In this document: in pieces, positions 20,798 to 32,676 of the stretch
Numbering within the stretch: the first letter of the stretch is position 1
Layout of the letters: each line of letters opens with the position of its first letter
Assembly (NCBI GenBank): GCA_022560025.1
Contig: JAFISE010000096.1
Coordinates: 1 to 64,000, forward strand
DNA: 64,000 bases
Reading direction: 5' to 3'
Source of the DNA: Stagonosporopsis chrysanthemi
Lineage: Eukaryota > Ascomycota > Dothideomycetes > Pleosporales > Didymellaceae
Made by a program: the position numbers and the translations under genes
Notes under the pieces: model-generated
The model's input: only the letters and a program-made list of their open reading frames with translations
Database searches by the model: none
Told to the model about the DNA's origin: nothing

Positions 20798-22043
20798 CTA
20801 GTCTGAATCATCAGCACCGCTGTCACCACCACCATCGTCTCCCGATCCTCTGTTGTCATCCTCTTCGTCATCTTCTTCCGGATCGTCACTGGACTCATCT
20901 CCATCGTCATTGCCTTGCTCGCTCTCCTCATCGTCGTCGCTGAATTCAATCTTCTGAACAGGCACTGGCCGAGCGGCAGCTCTTCGTCTTGGCCTACCAC
21001 CAGTATCCTCGACCGTGCCCCAAGCAGCTTCGCCTTCTTGGATCGCTTCGAGATCTTTCGCAAACTCACGCTTCTCCTTGATCTTAGCTGCCTTCTCGTC
21101 CGAGTATCTGCCGTCCATGCCAGCATCTGAGAGCATCCCTTTGAGGTGTCTGATTTTGTCCTTTGACGAGTCGCACTTGGCGAGCTCTTTCGACCACACC
21201 TTGCGAATGCCGCACTTGACCAGCCAGCTTTGAAGTCGCTTGATCTCAGCCTGGTCTGGATCGTCCGCAGCTTTGCTTGCAGGCTTGGATTTGAGTTTCG
21301 CTGGCTCTTTCTTGTTCGCTGTTGGTGCCTTCTTCTGCCGCTTGCTCTTAGCAGGTGACTCGTCAAGCAAACTCGACAGCTCGCTCTCAGAAGCATCACC
21401 CTTGTCTGGTGTCTTGGCCTTCTTTGCTGGTGTTGTTACAGGCTCGTTGTCACTGTCTTCATCCTCAATAACCGGCTTCGTCTTCTTTGTGGGTTTCTTT
21501 GGTGTCGCTTCCTCCTCATCCTCATCTTCTTCGACAGCCTTCTTTGCTTTCCGAACTGGCTTCCTCGCAGGTTTACTCTCAGCGTCAGAGAGGTCGTCCG
21601 ACAGCTCGTCTTCAGAAGACGCGGTCTTCCGCCGTTTTGGAGGCTGCTTCTTGGGTGCTGCTGCCTTTCGTTTCGCGCCTTGCTTGCTCTCGGTTTTGGG
21701 CGCGGCTTTCTTTGCAGGTGCCTTGGGTTTGGAGGCTTTCGGCGCAGGCGCAGGCTCAGGCTCAGATTCGTCGCCGCAGTATTTTTGCTGCATGCTCTTA
21801 GATATGGTCCCTCGAGACTCTAAAGCTTGTACTCACGACTGCATCTGTTATTGCAGCTTGGCTCTTCTGCTTCCATTCGGAGTCCTTGAGAAGCCCATCT
21901 GGTAAGCCAAGAGCTTCTTCTGCGCGCATTCGCACGCGCTTGACGGTCAAGTCATCTGTGTTGCCAGCCTTGTGCAGTGAGAGAACGATATCTCGAAGCT
22001 TATTCAGCACGGCGGCTTCTGATGGCTGTTCGGTATCAGACAT
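20798..22043 (-). CDS. HIRIP3-like chromatin/histone-chaperone protein
   Basis: The exons 22043-21837 and 21787-20798 encode about 398 aa. The 49-bp intron starts GTGAGT, ends GCAG and lies in phase 0. The N-terminal 70 residues (NTDDLTVKRVRMRAEEALG) resemble the DEK-C-like helical domain of HIRIP3. A long Lys/Pro/Glu-rich disordered region follows. A conserved block (IKRLQSWLVKCGIRKVW to KGMLSDAGMDGRY) matches the C-terminal HIRIP3/CHZ-type region, then comes a strongly acidic tail. Known members bind H2A-H2B-type histones in the nucleus. The assignment rests on pattern memory and could equally be written as a CHZ-domain transcriptional regulator. Confidence 0.7.
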
Positions 22044-22848
22044 TCTACGTGTGACTGCAGCAATGACGAGTGTTGTTTGCCTTCGACGCGACAGACGCGC
22101 TGCAATGACGGTCGACTAGCGCCTGCAGGGTGTTTAGGGCAGGAACGCCCAACAGCTTCACTCTAGCGCCGCGGGGGTCGTGCATTGCGAGCTTGCAGTA
22201 TCACGAGCGCAACAGGGCCGTATGCAATTACACGTTTTCAAACTACGAACCCGAAGTTTGCTTTGCTATGGGCCTTGAGCAAACGCGGACAAATTAAAAG
22301 AGCGGAATCGCGCACCTGGCCCACCTCACCGCCCCATGTGAAGCTACTTGGTCTGAACCCACCGCGGGGAGCTCGACCGACGTCACAGCTTGCGAGTTTG
22401 CGCTGCACCTATGCCGTTCTTCAACAAATTGCAAAAGATTCGTTGGCACTCTTCGCCCGCTGCAAGCCACAAAGCCTGAACTCCTCCAAGATTAGATTAC
22501 CCTAGTCTTCTTTCCACCTCTTAAAGCAGTGCGCTTTGCACCTGCCTTGGTTGTTGTTGCTCTGGCGAATCGTCGATTCTGCTGGAACCCACTTCCTGCG
22601 TCGAGCGGGTCCCTCTTCCTACAACCCAAAATCATCTTTTCGTCACTCTCTCTCCCCCCGTGTAAAGTCTTCTCTTCGCGACTCCTGCCACCTACAGCCT
22701 CTGCGATCGGCACTCACCAACATCTAGTCGCGTTACACAATCGTTGACTGTGCGCCCGCTCCCCTCGTGAACGCACTTCAACTTTCGCGCCCACCTAACC
22801 CACACCCTTCCTCACTTCCAACATTGTATACACCGCACGCAACCAACC
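22044..22848. other. Divergent promoter, HIRIP3-like / TPS1
   Basis: The 805 bp shared by two divergent genes become pyrimidine-rich over the last 300 bp before TPS1. A CCCCT word, the core of stress-response elements in yeast TPS promoters, lies near 22755, but a 5-mer is weak evidence. I see no coding sequence. Confidence 0.5.
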
Positions 22849-24559
22849 ATGTCGTCCGACGCACCTACAAAAGCGGTAGGCGAGAAGCAGAACGAGGGCC
22901 GTCTGCTTCTTGTTTCCAACCGCCTGCCTATTACCATCAAACGCGCAGATGAGGGCAAGTACGAGATGTCCATGTCCTCGGGAGGACTGGTCAGTGGTCT
23001 GAGTGGTCTCTCCAAAACCACAACGTTCCAGTGGTACGGCTGGCCTGGCCTCGAGGTACCAGAGGGGGAGGTTTCGGGCCTCAAGGACCAGCTTAAGAGC
23101 GAGTACAATGCCGTGCCGATCATGCTCGACGACGAGCTCGCAGACCGCCACTACAACGGCTTCTCAAGTCAGTATATCTTGGAGTGAAGTCTCTGAGATT
23201 CAACAAGGCTCACAACAGTCCGCAGACGCCATCATGTGGCCGCTGTTCCATTACCACCCCGGTGAGATCACTTTCGACGAGTCGGCCTGGGAGGGATACA
23301 CAGAGGCCAACCGCCTCTTTGCAAAGGCTGTTGCCAAGGACGTCCAGGACAACGATATGGTCTGGGTCCACGACTACCACCTCATGCTCATGCCCGCCAT
23401 GCTGCGCGAAGAGATTGGCAACACCAAAAAGAACGTCAAGATTGGCTTCTTCCTGCACACTCCCTTCCCGTCGTCCGAGATCTACCGTATTTTGCCAGTG
23501 CGCAATGAGATCCTGCTCGGCGTACTCCACTGCGACTTGATCGGCTTCCACACATACGACTACGCCCGTCACTTCTTGAGCAGTTGCTCGCGCATTTTGT
23601 AGGTTATCGCACTCGACGGCTCCGGCGCATTCACTAACTTGAGCAGGGGCCTTGCAACAACACCGAACGGTGTCGAGTTCCAAGGCAAGGTCGTCACTGT
23701 CGGCGCATTCCCCATCGGCATCGATCCTGAGAAGTTCGATGAAGGTCTGCAGAAGCCCAAGGTTCAGGAGCGTATCGCAGCTCTTGAGAAGAAGTTCCAG
23801 GGCGTCAAGCTCATTGTTGGTGTTGACCGCTTGGACTACATCAAAGGTGTTCCCCAAAAGCTGCACGCGCTTGAGGTCTTCTTGACCGAGCACCCAGAGT
23901 GGATCGGCAAGGTTGTCCTTGTACAAGTCGCTGTCCCCTCCCGACAAGATGTCGAGGAGTACCAGAACCTCCGCGCCGTCGTCAACGAGCTTGTTGGACG
24001 CATCAACGGCAAATTCGGCACCATCGAGTTCATGCCGATCCACTTTATGCACAAGTCAGTCTCCTTCGACGAACTGATCGCCTTGTACTCTGTCTCCGAC
24101 GTCTGCCTCGTCTCTTCGACTCGAGACGGCATGAACCTGGTATCCTACGAGTACATCGCCACACAAGAGAAGCGTCACGGTGTCATGATCTTGTCTGAGT
24201 TCACTGGAGCTGCACAGAGTCTGAACGGCAGTCTGATCGTCAATCCCTGGAACACCGAGGAGTTGGCCGACTCCATTCACGACGCTGTCACCATGGGCGA
24301 TGAGCAGCGTAACCTCAACTACCAGAAGCTGTCCAAGTATGTCAGGAAGTACACCAGCGCCTGGTGGGGCGAGTCGTTCGTCAAGGAGCTTAGGAGGATC
24401 TCCGAGACTGCCGACCGCAAGGTGCGCTTCAACACACCCAAGGTTGAGAACGACTCTATACCGACAAAAGACACCGAGACCAACCCTGCGAAAGCAGTCG
24501 AGACACATCAGGAGAACAAGCAGGAGCTGCCCATCCGCACGAAGGAGGCGGAGGCGTGA
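22849..24559 (+). CDS. TPS1: Alpha,alpha-trehalose-phosphate synthase (UDP-forming)
   Basis: Three exons, 22849-23167, 23226-23598 and 23647-24559, encode 534 aa. The introns are 58 and 48 bp, and the second carries a CACTAAC branch site. It is a GT20 glycosyltransferase making trehalose-6-phosphate from UDP-glucose and glucose-6-phosphate in the cytosol. Visible motifs are SNRLPI near the start, NGFSNAIMWPLFHYH formed across the first splice, WVHDYHLMLMP, HTPFPSSEIYR, the donor-binding GVDRLDYIKG and RDGMNLVSYEY. The last 45 residues are polar and variable. There is no C-terminal phosphatase domain, so it is the Tps1 type and not Tps2. It supports stress tolerance and glycolytic control in known fungi. 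Confidence 0.97.
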
Positions 24560-25199
24560 TCGCCAATTACCAGGCTGGCTCTTCCTTTGCATCAGACTGA
24601 TTTCTTCCCCACTTTCACGATTGTCATGACATAGCATGTGGTAATCCTGCACAACGGCTGTTGTGTAGGATGACCTCGTAATCGGCGTGTGCTTAAATCT
24701 GCCCCAGCGGACAGCACTCATCAATGAAAATATACCCTCTCACTCTGGCAAATCTTTACAAATTCATGACATGCGTTGTATGGTTATTCTAATGAAAAGT
24801 GTGACAAGGCACCAGGCCGTAAATCGCGGTTCGTATGTCGTGATTGCCAAACTTGATGTCTCATTTAGCAATTTGCTTACCGCAAGCAAGACGCTCCGAG
24901 GCAAGCCTTGGAGGCCTATTTCCCATGTTCGCCATGACCATTCAATCCCCTGGCCTGGAGGTGGCAGTGAGATCACATGTAGCAGGTTGCGAGAAAGAAG
25001 GAATCGAGGAATCGAGGAATCGAGGAATCGAGGTATTAACATAGTTGCGTGAGGTAGTCTGCAACCGATCCATGAACTCCAAGCCAAGCATCCAGATATC
25101 CCGGACTCGCCAAAAGCCATGCATAAACCGTCCCCGAAATTATCATCATTGGAGCGTCTCGCCTTTTCCCGCACTCTTCATATACCCCCTCTACATCGT
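24560..25199. other. Convergent intergenic region with short tandem repeat
   Basis: These 640 bp lie between TPS1 and the clathrin light chain 3' ends. The only structure is the 8-bp repeat at 25001-25032. Confidence 0.6.
25001..25032. repeat. Four tandem copies of GAATCGAG
   Basis: The 8-bp unit GAATCGAG is repeated four times without error in the intergenic space. It is a likely length-variable microsatellite. Confidence 0.9.
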
Positions 25200-26119
25200 C
25201 TAGTACCCAGTCGCGCCGGGTGCCTTCTCGTCCTTCTTCAGGCTAACCAGCAGTTCCCTGAAGCGCGCCTTCTCGCTACCGGACGCGCCGCCCTTTGTGC
25301 CCTTGCCGCTCAGATCGACCAGTTTGGCAATGCGCTCCCAGCTTGTTCCGCCGGCAGTTGTGTCGTCGCGGCTAGCGAGAAACTCCTCGGCCTCCTTCCG
25401 TGTCTTGGCGATCTCCTTCTCCTTCTTGTTGTTGTAGTTCTCGTAGAAGTCGTCGATGTTCTGCTGCGCTTCTTGCACCGTCTTGGCTTTGCGCTCTGCA
25501 GACACCTCGTCGCGGTGCTGGATCTGCAAGTCCCGGCGCTCGCGCCATTCGCGGATGACATCGGGCTCAGGCGAGTTGGAGCGCTGCGGTGTGAACGAGG
25601 GTGCAGGCTGGCCAGGGAGGAAGGGAAGTGTGGACCCTGTGATTGTGCCACCGGGGGCCATGTGCTGCTGCTGTCAGACCGACTCGGTTACAAATGTAAA
25701 GCCTTATGCTGCCAGCTATATTGACATGTCTGGCGCATCGACCTGAAGAAGCAGCGCTTGCTTACCTCGTTGGATGTGTCGATCGCGGGGAAAGAGCTCT
25801 CGAAGCCGCTCATCTCTTGTGAGCCTGCGTTGGTTTGGCCGCCGAAGTCTCCGCCCAGCAGGTCATCGTCGCCGTCCTCAACTGTTGCCAGCTTGTCGTT
25901 CTCTGAAGCAAACTGATCCGCATCGTCGCCGAGGAGTGCGCGCTCGCGGGACAGGAAGTCGTCGCCCGCATCATCGCCGATGGCATCGAAGTTGGCGGCA
26001 TCGCCGCGGGCTTCGCTCTGGCCTGAGAGGGTTTAGCATCCAGTTGAAGCTCATTTGGGGGTTCAGTATTGGAGCCTACCAGCGTCGAACTCGTCTAATG
26101 AGGGGAAACGGTCCGCCAT
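25200..26119 (-). CDS. CLC1: Clathrin light chain
   Basis: Three exons from the minus strand, 26119-26080, 26022-25766 and about 25670-25200, give 255 aa. The start MADRFPSLDEFDAG is the usual fungal clathrin light chain beginning. A Gln/Asp-rich stretch with DLLGGDFGG follows, then an IREWRERRDLQIQHRDE coiled coil that binds the heavy chain hub, and a Trp-containing C-terminal region (GGTSWERIAKLVDLS). Intron 1 (57 bp) has a GCTAAAC branch. The acceptor of intron 2 sits in a CAGCAGCAG run, so the exact joint may shift by one or two Gln. The protein acts in clathrin coats at the Golgi and plasma membrane. Confidence 0.93.
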
Positions 26120-26509
26120 GTTGGGTGTAGTATGTGTGCAAGATCAAGGGGACGATGGAAAGGTGGACAAGACGGCAATTGATTGTTTACGTCGCTGTTG
26201 GTAGTTGCGCTCTGTGACCGCATAGGAGAGAGCACCCATGTCTGGCAATCGCGGAGGCCCGGACACGTATCGCCGGCCCTTGTCCTTAGCGCCCGGCGCA
26301 GCTTCACCTCGAGCTTCCCTCACATCAAATCCATCAATTACACGTCATTCGGGCATTTGTACAGCAGACACAGGCAGTTGTTGCAGGCTGGAAAGGTGCA
26401 CTTAAGCCTCTACTCAGCACAAGCTATCATCCAAGCGTGCTGTTCGTGAACGTGCTCGCGTGAGCGCCTGTCTTCAGTAGTGATTATTGTCAACGCGTGA
26501 TTCCTCAGC
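26120..26509. other. Divergent promoter, clathrin light chain / RTT103
   Basis: These 390 bp lie between two divergent start codons. An ACGCGT word sits at 26493-26498, only 11 bp before the RTT103 ATG, and is probably chance. Confidence 0.5.
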
Positions 26510-28011
26510 ATGGCCTTCACGGAGGACAGCCTGAAAGCGAAGCTGTCGTCGCTCAATGAGACGCAGGACTCTATTTCCACAGTCGGCCAGTGGATTCTCT
26601 TTCACAGGTAAAGCTCCCCATGCACAGGACAGCCTTGTTTGCAAGCAGAGTAAATAAGCATCTCACCCTCTCTGACGGTGCAGACGCGGATCGCGACAAT
26701 ACTATTCGAAAGCCTTGCTAATCAAGTGGCTGGACAGACGACACGCCGAGCGCATTGCAGCAGTATGGCTCCAGCGTATGAGGGAATCACCCCCAAACAA
26801 GAAGCTAGTTCTTGTCTACCTTGCCAATGGTAAGCTACAACTCAATGGCAGCAACTCACACACTCCAGCGAGCTAATCCTTCGACAGAGATCACTCAGAC
26901 ATCCAAGATGCGCAAGAAGGAGGAGTTCTTGAGAGCATACGAACCCATCATCGCCGAAGCCGTGACCTTAGCCTACAAAGGCTCACCACACGATCTCCAG
27001 AACAAGATCAGACGGGTTGTGGAAGTCTGGAGACAGCGACAAATTTTCAACCAGGCCGTCCAGCAGAGCATCGAGAAGGCCATGAATGACGTCGACTCGT
27101 CCAAATCTGTCGGTCGCAAGCCAGCCCTAGGTGGAAGTCTGTTCTCGAGCTCTTCAGTACCTGCCGAACTCAAGCCAATCGCCCCTTTGGCAACATCGGT
27201 AGAGAAAGCGGATCTGACGACAAAGCCAGCAGTCGCAACAGCAAACCAGGAATACGAGAAAGTCACTAACCCCAACTACACCATTCCATCTGCGCCGGTA
27301 CACGCCGCCGGACTATCAACGCTTGTCAAGAAGCTTGCAGTAGCCGAAGGGGCAGTCGCAGAGAGTATCAAAGCACGTCAAGCGCTCATCGCCGGTCTGG
27401 AGACCCTCCTCGCGACCAGCAGATCCAAGCTCGAAGCAGACGAAGCCCAAGTCGACGACCTCAAAACGCGCAAAGACGCCATAGAGAGCCGCAAGCGCCA
27501 AGTCGAAGATGCTATCCTCCAGGGCCTCTCCGCAATCGAAACGAACCTCATCTCAGCTGCGCCCCTTCCCGTCGCAACAACGTCCCCCACCGACCAAGAC
27601 CGCCCCCAAGTCGAGGAACTCACGCCCCCACCCATGGAAACCTTTACCCCCGTCGGCTCGCCCCACAACGCACCCGCCACGTCCTTCGAGCCCGTGCCAG
27701 ACATCGGCGATGACGTGATGCCGGAGCCTGTCTCCAACCCCAGTATCCCTGAGACTGCGCCCGCGCCAGGCAACACCACCTCGCTACCTGATTTTGCAAC
27801 GACGCTGGGCAACGTGAATGTGCCGCATGACCTGCTGAAGAGTCTGCAGCACGCACGACCTACGCAGGAGGGCGGTGTCTACGGGCAGCATGCGTATGAA
27901 GCGGGCGTGAAGAAGAGGAAGATGAGCAGTCAGATTGAGGACGAGTACGCGGCTTTCGCAGGCGATGGGGATATGGAGGGAATTGACAATTCGTTGGGGA
28001 ATTTGATCTAG
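26510..28011 (+). CDS. RTT103: Rtt103-like CTD-interacting transcription termination factor
   Basis: Exons 26510-26607, 26684-26829 and 26888-28011 encode 455 aa. The introns are 76 and 58 bp, the second with a GCTAATC branch site. The first 130 residues form a CID (RPR) domain: LKAKLSSLNETQDSIS, WLDRRHAERIAAVW, then LVLVYLANEITQTSK and FLRAYEPIIAEAV. CID proteins bind the Ser2-phosphorylated C-terminal tail of RNA polymerase II. A coiled coil (about residues 215-290) and a Pro-rich disordered tail follow, as in Rtt103, which couples 3' processing to Rat1-dependent termination. The short tail segment YEAGVKKRKM may be a nuclear localisation signal. Confidence 0.88.
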
Positions 28012-28238
28012 AAGGTTGGATCGGATGCGCGATCGTGGCTGGATTTACAACAAGGCTGCTGAACCAGAAACTTCATGCGAGGGTATGGACAGAGATTCAA
28101 CCGACGTGAGGGCATGGACAGTGCCATAAATTTGCTTTAACGTGATTCGTAGATACCATTACCTTGATAGTGTACAATGAACATCCATAACAAATGCCAC
28201 GCGTATATATGGTATAACTCTTCTCCTTCATCCACCAT

Positions 28239-29829
28239 CTAAGCTGGATCCTCCGTATCCGGATCCGTCTCCGCCGCAGTCCGATCACCAGGCATCCTCC
28301 TACTCCGCTCAATCTCCTCAAATGTCCGCTGGCCCTCCTCGGTCGTCGCATCAATCACGCCCTGCTCGACACTCAGCATACCCCCCTCGCCCAGCTTCTC
28401 CACAACTTCCTCCGCCTCCTCGACACTCATCTTCGCCAGCACCTTGTTGATCTCGTCCAGCTTGCCCGTCTCAAGCGCGCGCTGTAAGCCCGGCGGGAAC
28501 GTCTCGAAGATGCCACGAGCCATGATCTCGACCTCGCGCTCGCGGGGGTCTTCAGCGGTCGATTTCTCCGGCGGGACTTGGATGTTGATCGTGGTTCCGG
28601 GGTCGACCGCGTGGAGCTGGATCTGCTCGACACCCTCCGCACCAGCGGGGTTTTCCTCGCGCTCCTTGTTGATCTCAGCGGCGCGCGTACGGATGCGGTG
28701 GTATGTTTGGTCGACGTCGTCGTTGAACATCTTGCTGGCCTGGTGGTCGCGGCTCTGGATGCGCTTGAAGAAGAGCTCGACGCCTTGCCGGCCGCCCAGT
28801 TGGCGGCAGTACTGCAGCAGCAGGCCTTGGTGCACGCATTGCCGCGCGTGTTTCGGCTTGCCGTCGAGTTCTGAGTTGAAGGCTTCGACGAGCAGGCCGT
28901 CGGTTTCGGATTCTTTGAGGATCTCGGAGTGCTGCATCAGGAATTGCAGGCATGCGTACCAGTCGCCTGCCTTTATGGCGGCAAATTTCTTCGCAAGGGG
29001 AGAGGCTTCGATGCTTTCGTCGTCGACGGCGGTGCCCTCTTCAATGTCTGCGTCTGCGCCAGAGTCGCTTGTGTCGGTACGTGTGGCTTCGGGTCGCTTG
29101 GGTGCGTTGAGGAGCTCAACGGTTTCTGTCCTCGATGACGATGACGAGGATGGGGCGGCTGCCTTCTTCTGTTCCTCCTTCTTCACAGCCGAATAGCTGA
29201 ACCCGTCCTTGATGTCATCACTTGTAATGTGTCTCTTGTCCTCCTTCTCAAGCTCTGCCAGCTTCGCGAGCAGCTGCTTCTGAAGGTCCTCCACTCGGCC
29301 CTTTTCCTTATGCAGTCCGGCGATGAACTGGTCGTACCGTGTATCTGTACTGCTGCTTGCGTCGATCTCCTTCTTCACAATGTCTACCATGCTCGCCATC
29401 ATCTGGGGATACGTTGGCTTGTCTTTGATGTGCTCATGCACGCCCTCTGGCGGTGGCGGTGGCGCGTTCTCCTTCATATCGAGCATGCTCTCCATCATCG
29501 CCTGGAACACCAGCTGGTCCTCGTTGGCGCCCTCTGCAAGCTTGTCCTTATGCGACTTCAGGGCTGTGAGCAGGCGATCGATGCGTGCGGTGAGGCCATC
29601 GTTTATTATGCGCTCATACTTGAGCGTCTTGATCTGGTGTCTCCTGTGGTCACGCTCCTGGTGGATCTGGGCCTGTTTGGCGCGAATGAACGACTTCTTG
29701 TCGACGTTTGGGTGCACTTCGATGTCGCTGTCGTCTGAGAGCTCGAGAGCATCCTGTCGCTGTCAGTAGGCGAAAATGGAGTAACGCCGGCTCTCCTCTA
29801 CATACCCACTTGCTGTAATTGATCACCAT
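28239..29829 (-). CDS. CDC37: Hsp90 co-chaperone Cdc37
   Basis: The exons 29829-29806 and 29753-28239 give 512 aa. The eight-codon first exon MVINYSKW joins DALELSDDSDIEVHPNVDK after a 52-bp intron. This restores the strictly conserved Cdc37 start, including the casein-kinase-2 serine in SDDSD. Next come the kinase-binding coiled coil, the Hsp90-binding helical domain around FAAIKAGDWYACLQFLMQH, and a C-terminal domain ending in an acidic tail. Cdc37 delivers protein kinases to Hsp90 in the cytosol. A predictor that missed exon 1 would have no Met for the conserved N-terminus. Confidence 0.96.
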
Positions 29830-30171
29830 CTTGTCCGGCCTCGATCGTGTGCGGTGTGTGTTACTATGTGGAGCTGAACGAGGCTGCGACAATGTTTCGA
29901 TGACATCGCGGGGTCAGGATGCTGCAGCAAGTGGGGCACTTCCGCAAGAAGCTTCGAGCCGCTCATCCTTACCACCTCAACCTACCATCAGTGAACCTGT
30001 GATGACATCTCCCAACTATCGTAATCATCTCCCAGGTTGGCTCAACCTCAAGTATTGCACCATTGACAACGGAATTGACGCTGGTCCGACTGACCCGCGG
30101 CCGTGCTGAAGTCCATAAGAGCATCCCCTCAAAGCTCCGTCTCCCGCAATTTCGCACCAGCTTCTCCCATC
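29830..30171. other. Divergent promoter, CDC37 / GFA-family gene
   Basis: These 342 bp lie between divergent starts. No other feature is recognised. Confidence 0.6.
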
Positions 30172-30576
30172 ATGGACGTCTCGTGCGCCTGTGGCTCCGT
30201 CAAATTCACTACTACTACATCGGCGCCCGTGGCGCTCTTCCACTGCCACTGCATCGATTGTCGCAAACAGTCAGCAAGCGCTTTCGGCACTACCGCCGCA
30301 TTCCCGTTCTTCCAGCTTCCTGCAAATGACTCGATCACACACTTTGATCAGCTGTGCGACAGCGGGCGAACGAAACGATGCTTTTTCTGCAAAGGCTGCG
30401 GCAGCCGAATCATGCACATGCGTCTCTTAGAAGAGGGAACTCCGAAAACAGTCTCCATCAAGGGCGGTCTAATCGAGGGCCTGAATTGGACTGGAGGAAC
30501 TCACATCTTTTGCAGGAGCGCGGTCGTGCCGATCCCTGAAGGAGCAAAGAGGTACGAGGCAGAGCCTACCGATTGA
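30172..30576 (+). CDS. GFA/CENP-V family zinc-binding protein
   Basis: The gene encodes 134 aa and has no intron. It begins MDVSCACGSVKF, with the first zinc Cys pair, followed by HCHCIDCRK and later CFFCKGCGSRIMH. These are the two zinc sites of the GFA (glutathione-dependent formaldehyde-activating) fold. The sequence GGLIEGLNWTGGTHIFCRSA near the end is typical of small fungal members. Their substrates are mostly unknown, and the name does not prove formaldehyde activity. I chose the ATG at 30172 because the zinc motif follows at once; upstream codons look like leader. Confidence 0.88.
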   Translation: MDVSCACGSVKFTTTTSAPVALFHCHCIDCRKQSASAFGTTAAFPFFQLPANDSITHFDQLCDSGRTKRCFFCKGCGSRIMHMRLLEEGTPKTVSIKGGLIEGLNWTGGTHIFCRSAVVPIPEGAKRYEAEPTD

Positions 30577-31661
30577 TTGTGCAACAGACGTGACAGGATC
30601 AACCATGGAATCTCATACCACGTCTACATCGTCTCAAAGACGACCAGTTCCATTATGCGTCTCAGACGCAAATCTGCGAGCACAATTGAGCGAGTTTGCG
30701 TGCTTTCACATTTACTTGCAGGTCAATCGAACGTATATCGGGACTCTCCCACTTCTGCCACACTTCTAACATCAACGGGTCTTCCATCAACCTTCAGCGT
30801 CTCTCGCACGCACCCTTCACCTCAGCCAAGACCTCCTTTCGCCATGCAATCTATCAACCCCTGCGCTCGACGATGACACTGGAAACAAGGCTTGCTTTTC
30901 CCAGGTATCAGACACCAGAACTTCGTTCTTGTGACCCAGTTCAATAAATGCTGTCAATGCCAGCGTTGCACCGAGTCACATGGGGCGGCATTCGATATGA
31001 AGTCAATCTATCTTTCGGCACTGAACCCGTCCGCTGCAGGCGAGATCACGTGGGATCTACAACTTGAGACGCCTACTCGCGGATACCAAGCGCTATGAAC
31101 AAGCAACCAATTACATGGCCAAAGAAATCGTTTTCATGCAACCCGCGATGTTTCACGGCTCCACCGTGTTTGGATTACAGCCGCTGTCACCTAGACGCTT
31201 ATTCTTTTACCAGTTCGCAACGCGCCATGATGGCAGCTGTTAGACTCGATATCGCCCCCAGATCGTAGGCAAGCATATCTACAGCTCCATGCAGCTTACA
31301 GCTTCTTTCGTCACGGAGCCGTGTTCGGAGTTTTGACGTCTGCCGGATTTCCATGCAACACCTGCCGCTAGCGCGTTTCGGCCAATCTACGCGCTGTCCT
31401 TCATGATTACCGGCAGGCATTACCGCCGTGGAAAACTCTTGGGCAGCGTAGTACATGGCGTTGATTAGACTCCTGGAATTAGAGATGAATACTATATATT
31501 GACAGCATCGCGCAATCTATCCCGGCATCTCAGGTCATCCAGTACCGGAACATCACATTCATTCGTTTCTTTTTAAGCTTCCCCAGCTTATATTCATTCG
31601 CTTCTTCACTCACTACCAGTTATCTCATACGCAGGATCGTACATCTTCCCACACCTTCACA
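30577..31661. other. Intergenic upstream of AA9 gene
   Basis: This 1.1 kb holds the LPMO promoter. A TATATATT element lies at 31493-31500 and a CreA-type word CCCCAG at 31581-31586. Small ORFs on both strands show no family features. Confidence 0.5.
31493..31500 (+). promoter_or_regulatory. TATA-like element of the AA9 LPMO gene
   Basis: TATATATT stands about 165 bp before the LPMO start codon. The CCCCAG at 31581-31586 fits the CreA carbon-repression consensus, common in promoters of cellulase-type genes. Both are short words and only suggestive. Confidence 0.35.
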
Positions 31662-32455
31662 ATGAAGTACATTGCCGCTGCTCTCGCCTTCGCCACCGCC
31701 GTCGCCGGCCACGGCTATGTCAACAACGCCACCATCGGCGGAAAGGAGTACACCTTCTACCAGCCCTACCAGGACCAGTACATGAGCCCTGCTCCTGAGC
31801 GCATCTCCCGTGCGGTCCAGGGCAACGGTCCCGTCGAGGACCTCAACATTGCCGATGTCCAGTGCGGTGGATACTCCGCGGGAGGCATTGTCGGCTCCAA
31901 GCCCGCGGCGCTTCACGCTGAAGTCGCTTCCGGCTCTAAAGTCGACCTGTACTGGACTCTGTGGCCCGACAGCCACGTCGGCCCGACAGTGACATACATG
32001 GCCAAGTGCCCTGATGCGGGTTGCAACAACTACATGCCTGGCAAGGAGTACGTTCCACCCCTCCCCTCATCCACAACTGTATAACTAACATGCCCCACAG
32101 CGCCGTATGGTTCAAAGTCCAGCAGGAAGGTCGCACAGGCACCACCAACGTCTGGGGCGCCTCCGCCCCCATGAAGGCCGGCGGCGTCGTCTCCTACACG
32201 ATCCCCAAGTGCATCCCCGCTGGCTACTACCTCGTACGCCACGAGATCATCGCTCTGCACAGCGCCTACGCCTACCCCGGCGCCCAGTTCTACCCGGGAT
32301 GCCATCAGCTTAAGGTCACCGGTGGTGGCAGTAAGACCCCTGCTGGGCTTGTTGCGTTCCCTGGTGCGTACAAGGGCAGCGATGTCGGTATCACCTATGA
32401 TTCGTACAAGGCGCAGCCGTATACTGTTCCCGGCCCCGCGGTGTTCACTTGCTAA
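31662..32455 (+). CDS. AA9 lytic polysaccharide monooxygenase
   Basis: The exons 31662-32047 and 32101-32455 give 246 aa. The 53-bp intron contains AACTAAC, and its removal forms GKDAVWFKVQQ. A 16-residue signal peptide ends VAG before HGYV, leaving the N-terminal copper-binding His1. The second histidine-brace ligand lies in WPDSHVGPTVTYMAKC. The axial Tyr and supporting Gln are in AQFYPGCHQL. These are all the active-site elements of AA9 (former GH61) enzymes, which oxidatively cleave cellulose or xyloglucan outside the cell. There is no cellulose-binding CBM1 domain. The protein ends VPGPAVFTC. Confidence 0.95.
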
Positions 32456-32676
32456 ATGAGTAGGGAGACCGTGAAGAGAGAGGACTTCAATGTAGATATT
32501 TTGTTCGTGTGTATATATCACTTTGATTATAGTGGATGCCAACTGCTTCTGTGCTCTTGCCAGTGTGAAAAAAAGAGTCAGTGGTTTTCCCGCATTGCAA
32601 TCCTCTACATTCTATGAAAAAAGCCACAGCTGAAGCCAAAAAATTCGCGGCACGCTTTTCGATATGACTCCATTGC

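Noticed and set aside
23210..24052. 280-codon minus-strand ORF opposite TPS1
   Set aside because: Antisense of a conserved enzyme exon; no independent features.
25001..25032. CRISPR-like repeat array
   Set aside because: Units are 8 bp with no spacers; a simple tandem repeat in a eukaryotic genome.
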